From Styela clava (Eukaryota > Chordata > Ascidiacea > Stolidobranchia > Styelidae): DNA of 64,000 nt. Under the pieces are notes generated by a model. It made no database searches. It worked only from the letters and a program-made list of their open reading frames with translations, and was not told the DNA's origin. The translations under genes and the position numbers were made by a program. Positions 34,271 to 47,442 of this stretch are shown here, in pieces. Location: the NCBI RefSeq assembly GCF_964204865.1, contig NC_135264.1, positions 6,354,001-6,418,000 of the forward strand, written 5' to 3'. How positions within the stretch are numbered: the first letter of the stretch is position 1; the number at the start of each line of letters is the position of its first letter.

Positions 34271-36326
34271 GTGTAAGATTTAAAGAAGAACACATTTTTA
34301 CCTTTGCGTCGATAATGTCGGTATATGTTGCTTCTCTGCATGACTATACCTTGCTCTGGTTAAATATTCGCGATCCCTCTCTGGCAACTTTGGGCACTTG
34401 CTGAGCCACCCAGCTTGCAATATGGAGCCTCCTTGCTACGAGCGTGTTTGTTCTTAGATGTGACTTGATCAAAAAATCTTCGTGCAACTTTAGCTTCTTC
34501 ATTGGCAGTTAGTTTGTTTAGTAGGGAGTGAATAAGGGCTGAAATTCACGGCTTGATTGACGCAAGTGACCAGTACGAAATTTCTTGCCGTATTTTTGTT
34601 TCCGTCTATTGCAAGAATATATAGCAGGTTCTGGCGCCACGATTCGAACGAGGTGATGGTCTCGAACTAGCTAATCTGCCATTGCTTTGGAGCTTTAGGT
34701 GAAGCCATTTCAGTCTTTTTGAAGATTATTACAAAGTGATAAAGTGAAATTCGTTTTCAACGCATGCCACCGCGCCATAAAATAACCAAACTCTTCTGTC
34801 TAGCGTCGTGCAAGCGAGGACAGAAAACACACGTTACTCTAACAGAAGACGAGACTCGAATGTATTGTCGTAAACAAAATCACGCGCGCTCACAACAATG
34901 AAAGAAGAAGCATAATAATCATTACAGTACTAATTCGGCGATGTAGCAACAAGACAGTGTCACAATAAATGTCATTTGTATTTTTTTAATAAGATGACTG
35001 AGCTGAGTTCATGACGCTGTTCCATTTTATTTTATTTTAGCGTTCCTCCAAGGTAGAAAGGTTGGGAACCATAAGTCTGAGCCTACAGTTATCTTGTAAA
35101 TTTTATAAACCAAACACTTTGTGCTTAGTGGGCTCATCACATGTAAAACAAAAGCACTTCCATTATTTTATTTCGATTGATTGTATCGTGACATATGGTA
35201 TGTCCGTCCTTGGTGGTTCTGGTCTTACTAATATTTGTCCGTAACTACACACAGCTATTCTGTGCGTTTCTAACGTAATATGTGCCGTAACGATTGCATA
35301 ATTAGCATGCGTAATTGATTAATCAGCGCTGATTAATGCACACAGAGTTATGGAAAACGGACACTACTATCAAACTAACAATATATGGACCAAAAAAGTC
35401 CTGCAGTCCTAGCTAATGCGATAGATGAGCCTGCTCTTTAGCAAAAGGACCATTAATACGAAGCGAGACATTAGCAATAGCCCAGCAGAAAGTATATTCA
35501 TCGAATATCATGATTTACCTAGATTTTTCTTAAAGAAACACCGCATACAAAGCCTTCGCTGGAGTTCGTGTTTAAGCGTTGGCAGAGAAAGTATTTCCAA
35601 GATATGCAGCTTCTATTTTAACAAGACTTAGTTGTCAATTTCCACATCTGACGTTTTGACAGAAATGCTTCTAGCTACGAACAGACACATGTCCCAACAA
35701 TTCTTTCGAAGCTTATATACACGTACAATTAGTGTTTTTGATCTTAGCTATCTATCAGCTTTTTTGTCTTGCATATTGTGATTGAACAAAATAAGTCATG
35801 CACGCTTGCAGCTGAAGTTAAAGCATTTACCGGGTGAAAATATGACTCCCGAAAAAGTTCATGTCATTTCTTTTCACGCTCTCTCTTCTATCCCTATAAC
35901 GCTAAAATAAAACAAAAACTATGTATTGTCATATTGTATGAAAAATATCAGAAAAAAGTCTCAAAAAAAAAACTTCAAAAACAGTTCATCAAAAATTCTT
36001 GTGATAGACATGGTAGATATCGAGTTGTAAATAGAAGAAAAAACCAACACATCCCAACAATGAGTAGTGGAATAACATGGCAAAAGATTATGATTCACCA
36101 GTATTTTATGAATCAAAAAACATCAGAGTAAATAACAAATGTATACTATGGTAATCATGTATAGGCAGGTGCAACGCTTGTTTGAAGTATCAAAGCGTAT
36201 TCGGAAAATGAGGTCCATCCATTCAGAACCAAAAAGGGGAAAAATTGAAGAAAAAGAAGGGGAATAAAAAGTATTTGTTGTAATATTTCCATTAAAAAAT
36301 TGCTTACAAGACCATGTCAATTGAAA
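34271..36326. other. Intergenic region upstream (plus side) of the TICRR 3' end
   Basis: It probably contains more of the decayed retroelement up to about 34700 and an isolated hAT-type end near 35059-35073. A perfect 20-bp palindrome lies at 35318-35337 (ATTAATCAGCGCTGATTAAT). No exon was recognised. Confidence 0.5.
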
Positions 36327-36332
36327 TTTATT
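36327..36332 (-). terminator. Polyadenylation signal of TICRR
   Basis: AATAAA on the minus strand, 30 nt after the TICRR stop codon. This implies a short 3' untranslated region, like that inferred for DEPDC5. Confidence 0.6.
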
Positions 36333-36362
36333 TCTATAAGGGGGAACATTATATAAATCAAG

Positions 36363-39300
36363 TTATGTTACGAAATCCATTTTTGCTCGAGCTGCCTTTT
36401 TTTGATTGGGTGTTAAAATAGGTGAGTTCTGAATATGAAGAAGTGATCGAGCTGAAAGTTTACTAGTTTCGCCAACTATGTTAGTATGTGGCTTCATTTC
36501 TGGTAAATTTTCATCTTGTTCATCAAGAGGAAAAACTTCGTTCCAAATTTCATCTGCTGATTGTTTTTTTGATTTGCTGAAAGTTATTGTTTTATTAGTT
36601 GGATGACGCGATATCCCCAAACGCAATTTCGGCGTTGGAGGTAGCGTTAGAAAATCATGTGAGCCAACAATGTTTTCATTTGTGTCTGTATTTCGTAATC
36701 GCATTTCATGTAGTAAAGGTGGGGCTTTCACCGCTGAATAACTTTTCGACGTTCCAGCCGATGTGCTTTGACAACTTTCCATAACAATGAGTCCGTTGTC
36801 GGGACTTGAAAAAACATCATTATGGAAGGATTCGGGTTCTGTATCTTGTAAGCAATCTTCAAATAGCTTCGCAGGCGCGTCTCTGTTTTTGAGTAATTCA
36901 TCTTCGGATCGTTTCACCTTTTTAGAAACAATGCCGGGAGAGGATTTATCAGTACCTCGTTTTTTCCTTGGCCATTTGTTGATATCATCGCGAGTTGGGG
37001 TTGTATCAACAGACCATTTCCTTTTTTTAGATTCTTGAGATTTTTCCGTGGATGCTGAACAAACTCGTTTTTCACGTGGTGTGCGAATAACGTAACAATC
37101 TAGCGTAGTCTGGGACTTCGAAAGTTTTTCATCAGTCCCAGCATCTGCAACAGCGAGTAAATCTGGATATTTACATGCATCGTCAGTATCTGACCCCAAA
37201 TTCATTTTCAATATGTTATTGTCAACTGTTTCAATTTTACGAGGATTTTTTGCCTTCGGTGTCATCGATTTTCTTTTCAGTGGAGTTTTTACTGGCGATA
37301 ACATTGAGCTACTCACAAAAGAAGGATGTGAGACATCACAACCTAAATGTTGTTCAATTTTTAATGGTGACTCCATAATAGGTTTGATTCCTTTTATGTA
37401 CACATCGCTAGTGATTTTCACGGGAGTTTTAGCTTTCATAATCTTTTTGGGGGTAGTTGACTGGGGCCAATTCGTTAAACCACCACTTTGCTTCATGGGG
37501 CTTCGAAATAATGCCGTTGTCCCCTTTTCTTTCACAGGACTCTGAAAAAGAGCTTTTGTAGCATGACTTCGCGTATTTTTTGCAGGTGAGTCATCACAAA
37601 GAGATAACAGTGGTTTTGTGCGAACTGGTGATGCAAAATTCTTTTGACTGTTGTGAACAAACAGCAAACTGTTAGGTGATATTCCATCTGATAATTCCGC
37701 CCGTTTTTTCTTTTTTCCATCAACTGAAGGAGTGGAAGGAGCCACTTGTTGGTGTTGGTGAATTATTTTTGCTCGAGCGACGTTACGTGACTCTCGACCA
37801 TCACAGTAAAATGAATGACGTCTCGCCAACATGACTTTATGACGTGGACTCCTACAATTTAAAAGAAAAGATTGAAGATATTGCTATATGAAACTAATTA
37901 ACAATAGAACATTAAAAAGTTGAAATTATCATCTGAGAAAAATAAAATTGTGAAAGAGCTTAATTGATACAAGCCTGGTAACGTTGTACTGAAAACTAAA
38001 AACAAGTCTAAACAGAATACAATGAAATTTAATAGAAGTTAAAATAAACTGCTTATGTAAGCTGAGGATAAGAGTGCAATGTCAGCCAATTAATTATACT
38101 GAATTTAATGTTGAAAAAATACACCAAGCATTATACGAAGGTGTGTTCAAGATATATAAAAGCAGCATATCAATTTCTTCCATCTTTACTAAAAACTGAT
38201 AATTTTACATCGATTGGTATAGTTGCAGAAAAAAGGGTGATTTTTCATAACAATCATGGTATTTTGTAAATGATGAACAGGTATACTTCATGTTCAACAT
38301 TGAATAACTCACTTTATTGCTGTTCTCTGTTGCACTGGTTCATCTTCTAATTTCATTGGTGATTCTTCAATAATCGTCATCATTTCTTTGTCGTCTTTAT
38401 TACGTTGTTCTTTGTGCAGCCGAAGGCGTTGTCGTGACAATGCAGTCATACGTTGTTTTGAATCTGGTGTGTCGCTAACTGACATTCTTCGATTTGGTTT
38501 CCTCTGGTCTAAGAATGGAAAAATAAACATTCTTTATTTTTAATTCAAAGAATTTAGGGATTTGAAAATATCGAAATTTGCATACAGCCAAGCATATCCA
38601 CTTTTTACAACCTAGTAAAGGTGGGGACTAGGGTTGAATGCTCCGATTTAACAAAACTCCAAAGCGCTATCATGTCAACATAGTCCAGAAAAGGTGTTTG
38701 AAAAGTTGTTTGTTTGAATACCTAGTTGTTTATGAATTTCTGTATTAAAATATCTCCATGAAATATCTATATTCCACAAGGTATTATTGAATACCCCATG
38801 TTCTTCACATCCTGTAATGATATATATTAATATAATAACTGGTAGTAATCTTACTAGACGATTCAAAATTCGAAACATTTCCGCTGCTTGACTTGTTTCC
38901 TCCATCACCCACTGAAAATAAGTCTCTCTTAACTAGACCAACTTTTTTCATGCCTGGAATCAAAATTTAAAAACAAAAATAAACTAGGCAGACAAATATA
39001 AATATGTCTCTCCTTAGATTTAACTATGGTAGATTATTGTAGAAAAATTCCCCAGTAGCCTAAGCAAATCATTTTGTTTAAACTTGAAAAGATAACAGTT
39101 TGCTATATCATATATGTAAGATCATGAATTGCTATATCGAAAGAACAAGTCTCAAATATATGGGTATGAAAGTCGCTCATATGTACAATCTAAACATCGT
39201 GTTTGCAAATAGATTGTCACAGAGGACAAGCATTCCGGAATAAAGTGTTCCTATCCTAAAACTTGAAAAAACAAGAAAGTAATAGCTTCTGTAGCTTCCA

Positions 39301-42300
39301 TCTTTAAGCACTAAAAATGAAATACCGATTCATATATTGGAATCAGGGAAAAGATCATTTTTCAACAACACAAAAAGATTTATCAAAACTATCAATATGT
39401 AGACTTTATATCCAATTGAGTTAACCTTTTACCAAAAAAGACTTATGGTTGAATAGGCCTAATCACTGAATTATTACTGAATGACTATATTATGGTTAAT
39501 TTAGTCTCATTCAATTTCCTTACTTGTCAAATTGGTATTTTTCTCTTTTTTAGCGCTACTTCGTAACCTACTCTTAATGTTCTCAGTTCCAGTTCTTTCA
39601 TCATTGAGGCTGAAAAACATATAATCAAATATTCGATTGAATAGTTGAACATTAATTGAATATTGAAAATTTCAATAACTTCGATTCCAAAGCAAAAACA
39701 AAAGTGGCCCAAAGCATATACCTTGCACTACTCTTTTGCTTGATAAGGCCAGGTACTTCAATTTGACGACCTAGTTGTGTGAAGGATGAAATTCTTCGCA
39801 TAGGCTTCCTTGTCATGCTGGAAAGATTTATACTAATGAATGACTAATTCTACTATTATTCTTGTAATAGCGTAATATTAGATAAGAAAACTAAAAGCCG
39901 AAGTATTAGATTTGCTCTTTTGTGTACTTATAAGACTAATAAATAGATAGAGTAGCTCCATACATATATCAAATATCACAGGCTGCTTGTACAGTGTCTT
40001 GTTCAGAGAGAAAGGCATGAATAAGCATTATATGAAAATAAATATTGGAATATCATGTCCAATCTTAATCCCTATTCACTGATAAGTTCTAAACACATAT
40101 AACTTTTTTTATAGATATTTTTGATAAAACTGTATATATTTGTACTTTATATATATTTAGTAATATAAAACAAAAATCAAAACCCATCCTGAGCAATTAA
40201 GAGAGAGAAGATACCTGCTATTAGATCCAGGACCGAAAGAACAAGCACTTGAGTTATTACTCATTACGGAACTTAAAACTGATTTAATTCCAGTCATATC
40301 AGCACTCTCTTCACTAGCTTCCTTTGAAAATGATTTCAATTGTAGAGGTATTGGCTGCATTAGTTCACTGTGTACTTCACATAACAGTTCTCCACATGTG
40401 GATGTATAACTAGAAATTAATTATTTTTAGAATTATTGTACTACTACTTATCATAGCTCTATTGAAATTTATCTTAATTATGAGCTGGGTTGTGAGAGAC
40501 TAACTCCCTGTCCTTCCTCTATGCCTTTATGCTAGTGGATGCGTATAATGCAAGAGTACTGTAGCAGGAATAAACACGACTATTCTATGCAATTCCTGCT
40601 GCACATCAACACAAATGTATTTATGCAACGTTTCGTCTAACATTGGTCAGATGAAGCGTTGCAGAAATACATTTGTGTCAGTGTGTAGCAGGACTCTTAA
40701 ATTGCATAGTATGAAGATTACCTATCTGTATTAGAAAATTATATTTCCATATTACCACAAGCATAACGCTCACAACGATAAATTATTGATTTATCCTTCT
40801 TAATGAAAGTCATGGAGCATGGCGTTATGTCTTAAGATATCTCCAATGCCTCGACTAAATGAAATTTACAAACAAGTAAACATACTTCTCTACAAATACA
40901 TGAGACAGGCATCTTAACATCATTTCTGGGCTTATTGAGAGTGAAATTAGTCGCAGAAGTGAACAAATATCCTCAACTAATTCCTCAAATGCATCATCTT
41001 GAAGGGGTTGGAGTCTACTCACACATTCTAGCCTCAAGAGAATTTGTAGTATCGACCTAAAAGAAATTTGCAGATTAGTAAGAATGGTCAACTTCAGCTA
41101 ACAATCTGAAAAAAAGGTCAATATTCCAAGACATTACTCTTGGAGTTTTCCGCTGGTAGCATCCATATTTTTTCTCCGTATATCACTTGCAGAACATATG
41201 AAATGTTTCGTTACCAAACTTTCACCAAACTTCTTCCAATCTGATTCTGAAAATAAGAGAGAAGGTCTTCTAGCATGTTTTTTCATAAAAATATTATCTT
41301 TGATTCCATTTCTATTTTTATAGTCAGGGTTTTTAAGTTGAGCTTATCATTTAAAATGAATCAATTTCCAAAGGTTTTTAAAAATAACTTCTCAATATTG
41401 CAAGTTTCAGTCCAATAGAAAGTCAAGACCTCATTTACAATTCGTCTACAAGAGTTCAAGGCGAAAAAACTAGCGAAAACTTTAATATATGCTTGGTGGT
41501 AAATGGAAGCCATCAGAGAGTACTAAGCTCACACAAATGAAATTGCTGAAAAGATCCAAAGTGGAAAGACTACTCTGGAATAATTTATGGTATCGAAGGA
41601 CTAATTTTTGGTACTCTCGTAGTATGTGTACCAGGTTAAGGTTAAGCCATAATTTTATTCAAGTAAATATACCACATGCTCATAGGTTTCAGTCCCTTTA
41701 CACCAGGAGTCACCAAACCACGGCCTGCGGGCCGGATCTGGTCCGCGGCGTCATTTTATCCGGCCCGCAATAACACGCAAAAATGGCGAAATTTTTAGTC
41801 TAGAAATAGCTGTGATAGGCTAAAATTCAATACCGGTACGCAACGCTTTCTGCGAAAGATGCACTCCTTCACTCGTGGCGCGTGCTTTCGACGAAACTGC
41901 TAACGTTTCTTGTGCTAAAAAGAACTTTGAATGTGCATTTTGCGCTAACAGTACTGTAATTCCTCGCGTACTGCTCCAATTTCACAACTCAGACCAACTT
42001 CTATACTAGGGTCACCATATTTGAAAAGGCAAAATTCCGGACGGTACATAACTATTTTCATGACTTCGTAGTAAAAATATGTGCGCGGTACGAAATAACA
42101 ATGTTCTGTATTAGCAGTGTGCATAGTAAGATTGCAGGTGCAGTAAAATTCTGGATTCCGGACATTTTTAAATTCTTCCCGGACGCAAAATTTAACCCTA
42201 AATTCCGGGCATGTCCGGAATTTTCCGGACGGTATGGCAACCCTATTCTATACTGCATAAATGCAGATATTCATGTGGGTATGTTACAAAAAAAGTTTAT

Positions 42301-45300
42301 CCGATTTATATAAAAACTGCGCCATTGGATAGATCTGAGTGAAAATAAGAAAACAATATTAAGTTTATAAAAAAACGGTCAATAAATAACAGAGATAACG
42401 GTATTTTTGTACCACCCCAGGCCAATTTTTTCCATAAGGATTGTATTACTTTTTTGATAAAACTGCAATAAATATAAAAAAGAACACATATTAATCACTA
42501 ATCTTTCGATCTGCGTCACATCTATAGAATATTGAGATTATTTCAGGATTTTATTCTGGCAACGGTCTTGACACCGCCGAAAGATCGTCGCAAATAAACG
42601 CTGGAGTTGTGCATGTTAGTTTGAAATTTGTGAATTTATTGTATTGTACTGATAAAAATATTTGTCCGGCCCGGTCAACACAGTTTGAGTCATACCCGGC
42701 CCGCGGTCAAAAAAGTTTGGTGACCCCTGCTTTACACAACTTGATGAAAAGTAGGTGAATAAAATTAGTTACTTTTAAATTGGTAATGGTACACACACTT
42801 CTAGAGCGGCCAATAGTCAACACCTTACCTTCTGTATTTTGAGCATGATGAAATACAACGGAAGCGATAGATTGAGCAATATGAACAACTTCTCCACAAT
42901 AATGTGTAGGAACGTCACCAATTGATATCTTAATTTCTGATTCCAATGCTTTATTATATTCAATCTTCAACATTTCAATCATTTTTTCTTCAGATTCGAA
43001 CTCAGAGTTTTTAATCTGTGGTGAGTTTGATTTCTGAAAATAGGGGAAGGGAAATTGGATATCAGTTACTTGACGAATGAAAATGATACAATAACAGGCT
43101 TGTCATAAGGTTGCAAATTGACTTATAGTCAGCTTGTTGAGCCTAACATTTTGGTGTTGCATGCTGAAGATTATGTCGAATCGCCAGGTCCATAACTAAA
43201 ATTGGGGTGCAATGCACTAAAACTATTCCCGATGCCAGAAACAGAATACATCTCTGCATCTTGGTAAATGCTTGTCCAAGGCCTTCTTCAAGGAAACAGA
43301 GTGAGACATGAGACATCTAAATTATGAATGAATGAATAATTATATCAAAGATCTCACAATATTATCTACTTTCTTTTCCTCTGATTCTATGCTTGGATCA
43401 GGCTTGGACATATATAAATCTTGCAATTTTTGTAAGATGTCATCATGAATTTCATTACTGAAGAAAAAAAGAGAAAATGTCACACAAATAGAAAGATGCT
43501 AGCGCCAATATACACTGCAGTTCAACAAATTGGTCAGAAACAAATGGAAGTTTCTTGGTATGGTCCATATAAAACATCAGTCCAAATGCAGTTAAAAGCG
43601 GGACACAAGACTATGATACGAGGGTTCCAAATTTTAAAATTAAGCCAATATAAATAAAAATATACAAATTCAAGTTGATATTTTTAAATTAATATTATAA
43701 ATTAGATTTAAAAATAAATTATAAGCTGCTGCATATAAGCTTATGTTTTATTGCTTGTATGAATAGAAAGTTATAAATGTGAAAAAGAGGAGCTGGAACA
43801 ACTAAAATTTCTGGTAACTGCAGCTCTATCAAAATGCCATAGCTACAGACTTCTTCCTAGCCCTGATGTACAACCCTATTAATAATATTTAGTAACCAAA
43901 CAAAAAATGGTGGAAATCACCATGAATAGAGTATGAGTAAGTACCTCTTTGTTGTAACATCATCTAATATCAAATCATCAAGAGTTCCAGTCACTGACGT
44001 ATTGCTCCATCTTTCTAGCATACTAGGATGGAAGGATTTGGGCTTTAAAGGAACCATAGTTGAAGGTGGTTTGTCACTTAGTTCAACGCAGACTGGATTG
44101 TTGACTTGATGATCTTGTTGTGGAGTCATGGGCAGATCAATCCACCCAGGAACTTCAGAATTCAGAAGCTTCATTATGGCATTTGAGGACGTTGAACTAG
44201 AATGTAATATTAGGTTAAGTAAATTGAATCGAAAACAACAGTACAACTGAATGACACATTGCAAAATTAATGTTTGGTTCCAAGTGTACGAGCCAGGAAT
44301 TTTCAAAACGAATTAAATAATTACCTTGAAATCGATTTGAAATGAATTATATTCGATATTGTATTTTCCTCTATGTGAAGAATAATATAGAAAATATCAT
44401 TTGAAAAAATTACTGTTTAGATAAGTTGACTTCTTTGTTGAGCATGACCCAAATTCAAAAACATTAGATATACCATATTTAAAAGCATTATATTTTAAAT
44501 ATTAAAATGGAAGATTAATCAAAATTTTCAGTAAGTCTAGTAAAGATACTACATGACAATCAAAGATATAATATTACCTTAAAAATACAATGAATCCCAA
44601 TTTTGAAGTCATGATTTGTAACAGTGCATATCTTGCTGCACCACAGTGATCAGTAGATGGTTCTGATCCACATTTTGTACAATACTTATGAGTGCGAACA
44701 ATTAGAATATCCGACGAAGAAAGACAAGTATTATCAGTAGATACTCCACACCAAGTAAAATATAATCCACTGATGAAGTGAGATTTTAAAAGATGTGACA
44801 AGTGATTTTGTCGCAAGGTCCCAGTAACCATGAAAACAGTTTCAGGTGGTTTTTCCTTTACAGAATTTTCACATTTTTGTAAAAAATTTTCATTAAATCT
44901 TACACATAGTTTGGATCTTGATTCCTCACAATTTGAAGAATACGATACAGTACACGCTGAGTTCTTGGAATTACTATTTGATACGCAGCTTGAACAATCA
45001 ACTCCTGATAGCATTGCACTAATAACCTCTTTATCGATTTCAAAACCACGAGTGGTTAGAGTACAGATCTTTTGGATTTGAAAACTTCCAGATGCGAACA
45101 GTTTTCTGCAGACATGAATAGTGTGAATTTCATCAGCCGGTTTCGATTCCGTAGGAAATTTTGAATCCCGTTGTAGCCAAGTTGTCATTGGAATAAGACT
45201 AGATAGACACGTCGAATTCCAATCACATGTTAATGGTTCTTTTACCTCTTCTGTTAAAAAAAAAATTTTGGTTAGTGAAAATTATACCCTAAAAAGTTTT

Positions 45301-46561
45301 CAGCCAACTGTCTAAAAAAATGTTTCACATTTTCGCTTTGAATGACTCTGTAGAAGCAATCATTCAGTCATAGAAAAACACTGCACTACAGAAAGCATCA
45401 TTATGGCCCCTTATGGCCACTGAATTCCCACTCTGGTTGAGGCTACCTACCTATGGACATGATTTTCTCCAATTAACTCACTAGTATTTGAAATAAAGAT
45501 TTCTACTTTGCGATGGCAATATATAACCACGAACATGGCCCACAGTTTCAAATTGAGTCCGATCCGCAATAATCATGTCAGCTCCATACCTGTGTTGGCT
45601 TATGAAGACAAAAAAACATAGACATAATATACCTATTTCAAAGTTGTAGCATAACCTTGACACTGGAATCATACATCCTCCTACTGACGCAAGAAAAGTT
45701 TTCATAATATTGGCTCCTATTTCGTCATCGAGGGTCTGTAAAATAAAAAATTTGTTAAAAAAATGCAAATAATTAGGCAGATAATGAATTTTTGATTACA
45801 AATAAACAAAACCAACTTACTGAACTACAATCGTTTTGTGTCAGTGTTCTTGTGTCATACCATAGTAGTGTGATATCATGTTTTTCACGAAAATATGACT
45901 TCAGATGAGATGGCATCAATTTATTTAAAACATAATCAGCATCATTCACATGCCATTCAAAATACGAATTGATTTCTTCTTCAGTCGAAGGAAGAGCAGC
46001 TAACAAAACAACGATATTCTGAGAAAGATTTTTTGTGCCTTCTAATTGAAATTTTGCTATCGAATTGGATATTTTTCTTTTTGCATTTTGTTTGTCACTT
46101 CTCCGACTGAATGATCCATTTTTTCTTTTGAGTTTTACGGGTGATATGATACTGGAATTTTCCCAGTCATAATCATGTACGATTGACATCAATTCTTCAT
46201 GTAACGCATGAGCACCTCCTGGTATTATTGTATTTTTGTTGTCATTGACTTTGCTCTCGCCTGCGAGATAGCGTATTTCGTCTTCGAAAAATGAAAACTC
46301 CGATGCGGTGAATTCTTTAAGATCTTGTTTGTTTCTACATAACCTTTGGCCTGCGGAGTTCATAAATTTGTATGCCCATTTTAGTTGACAATTATCGGAA
46401 TTTTGCGCACTCGAATGGGGCCGAAATAACGTTGATCCCTCGAAAAAATGAAGAGTTTTTAAAACACAATGTCGTATATTTTTGCTCCATATTTCTTGAT
46501 TATAATGAGAACTCTCACAAGGTTGAATGAGAAAGACTATTTTATTTCCTACATTTACCAT
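36363..46561 (-). CDS. TICRR: Treslin/TICRR replication initiation factor, 15 exons, complete
   Basis: Exons (minus, 5' to 3'): 46561-45821, 45735-45633, 45581-45507, 45250-44578, 44196-43945, 43457-43358, 43033-42829, 41246-41138, 41056-40886, 40409-40215, 39817-39722, 39609-39524, 38953-38909, 38508-38313, 37851-36363. Phase is kept throughout; the sum is 4536 nt (1511 residues, shorter than the roughly 1900 of human). The exon 3 boundaries are the least certain. In the family, Treslin is the animal counterpart of yeast Sld3: it binds TopBP1 after CDK phosphorylation and helps load Cdc45 onto MCM at origins. The N-terminus (MVNVGNKIVFLIQPCE, then KWAYKFMNSAG) matches the conserved treslin start. 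Residues about 615-875 (exons 6-10) fit the Sld3/treslin domain. Exons 11-14 are basic, with TRKPMRRISSFTQLG and MSVSDTPDSKQR as candidate CDK/TopBP1 sites. The last exon (about 1016-1511) is disordered and packed with S/T-P-x-K/R sites such as SPVRTK, SPVKEK, SPMKQ, TPVKIT and SPVKTPLKRK. An acceptor-like TTTGTTTTATCAG abuts the start codon. Confidence 0.88.
40577..40712. repeat. Long intronic hairpin (MITE-like) in TICRR intron 9
   Basis: Arms of about 55-60 nt pair with few mismatches: TCCTGCTGCACATCAACAC with GTGTCAGTGTGTAGCAGGA, then CAAATGTATTTATGCAACG with CGTTGCAGAAATACATTTG. The centre is TCTAACATTGGTCAGA. The outer flanks ACTATTCTATGCAAT and ATTGCATAGTAT also pair. No target duplication could be fixed. 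Confidence 0.7.
41704..42729. mobile_element. hAT element in TICRR intron 7 with exact 8-bp TSD
   Basis: It starts CAGGAGTCACCAAACCACGG and ends with the inverse of CAGGGGTCACCAAACTTTTT. CTTTACAC is duplicated exactly at 41696-41703 and 42730-42737. Subterminal CCGGCCCGC/GCGGGCCGG words occur at both ends, as in many hAT families. The 1026-bp interior has no transposase and hosts a nested element. Confidence 0.92.
42007..42245. mobile_element. Nested hAT MITE with exact TSD TTCTATAC
   Basis: It runs TAGGGTCACCATA to TATGGCAACCCTA, 239 bp, flanked by TTCTATAC at 41999-42006 and 42246-42253. Just inside the ends are repeated TCCGGA words. It is inside the element at 41704-42729. Its terminal sequence is related to that of 47871-49689 and to the single end at 62065. 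Confidence 0.88.
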
Positions 46562-46577
46562 CTGATAAAACAAACAG
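46562..46577 (-). promoter_or_regulatory. Splice-acceptor-like sequence abutting the TICRR start codon
   Basis: Minus-strand CTGTTTGTTTTATCAG, a pyrimidine-rich tract ending in CAG, ends exactly at the ATG. It could be the acceptor of a non-coding first exon, or a spliced-leader trans-splicing site, which is common in ascidians. The sequence alone cannot decide. Confidence 0.4.
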
Positions 46578-47089
46578 ATAATATTAATTCATTATATGAT
46601 CTAAATTCCTTCTTCACATCTTCACATTTTTGACTTTTACCATATTTGCTGGAAATTCTAAAGAGCAGTCGTTTGGGCAATCATAAACTATGATCATATG
46701 GTCATTTTTTGAGTTTTGCTTACTGATTTCGATTTGTCTATCTGTAGAATATGCAAGCACACACATTGATGATTTAGATTTCATTGATTCTATTACTGTA
46801 TTATTATATTCAGATATTCATGTGACAGTATTATCATATTTCTGTATTTCTCACATTGCCACAAGCTTAAAGAACGATATCCTGATATCAAAGAATAGTA
46901 TCGCAGTAGACTATTGGTTCCCATTTTTAGTTACAACTGTATAGCATTACGGTATTCAATGTCACTAAGTGCAAGTTGTGATACAGTATAAATAATACAA
47001 TTACTGTTTAATCGCTTTAATGTCCCCTTCTCAAATGAAGTTTTGGCAACTTTCCGTCGTTTTACCCGTTACGGTACTGCGTTAGTAGG
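46578..47089. other. Upstream of TICRR, no recognised feature
   Basis: AT-rich sequence where the TICRR promoter would be expected. I see no coding exon, clear core promoter element or repeat. Confidence 0.5.
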
Positions 47090-47442
47090 CGCGGCGGTGT
47101 GGCTCAACGGGCTAAGTGTTAGGAATACGCTCGCCACCGCACCTCTAATCACTCTGCGTGGGTTCGCAGGTTCGAATCCCATGCAGGGATGGTTATGTGC
47201 GAGAGGATTGCTGGACTCCTCACCGTCGTTGTGTGGTTCACGTAACCGCTGGTCGATTACGGCTTCCTCCACCACCAAGTCCATGCTTCCGAAAACAAAC
47301 AATACAGTAAAACGAATCCCATATACCCGACTTGGAATGGTAACCGGACGAGAGGCCGTGGTTCGCCATATGGATAAGCCGTCATATCGGCTTTCCTCTC
47401 CCCCGGGATAAATATGTAAAAATCCTATCCTATCCTATCCTA
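47090..47442 (+). mobile_element. Full-length tRNA-derived SINE, second copy
   Basis: It is nearly identical to the copy at 26380: the same GCGGCGGTGTGGCTCAACGG head, GGTTCGAATCC B box, GTAACCGCTGG and GAGGCCGTGGTTCGCCATAT body, and a tail of ATCCT repeats (CCTATCCTATCCTATCC). It is intergenic, upstream of TICRR. Confidence 0.9.

Noticed and set aside
34101-34295. Separate small genes at 33596-33928, 33968-34189 and 34101-34295 (minus)
   Set aside because: They are consecutive, frame-shifted pieces of one decayed reverse transcriptase.
36787-37545. Plus-strand ORFs opposite the last TICRR exon
   Set aside because: They are antisense shadows of a long coding exon.
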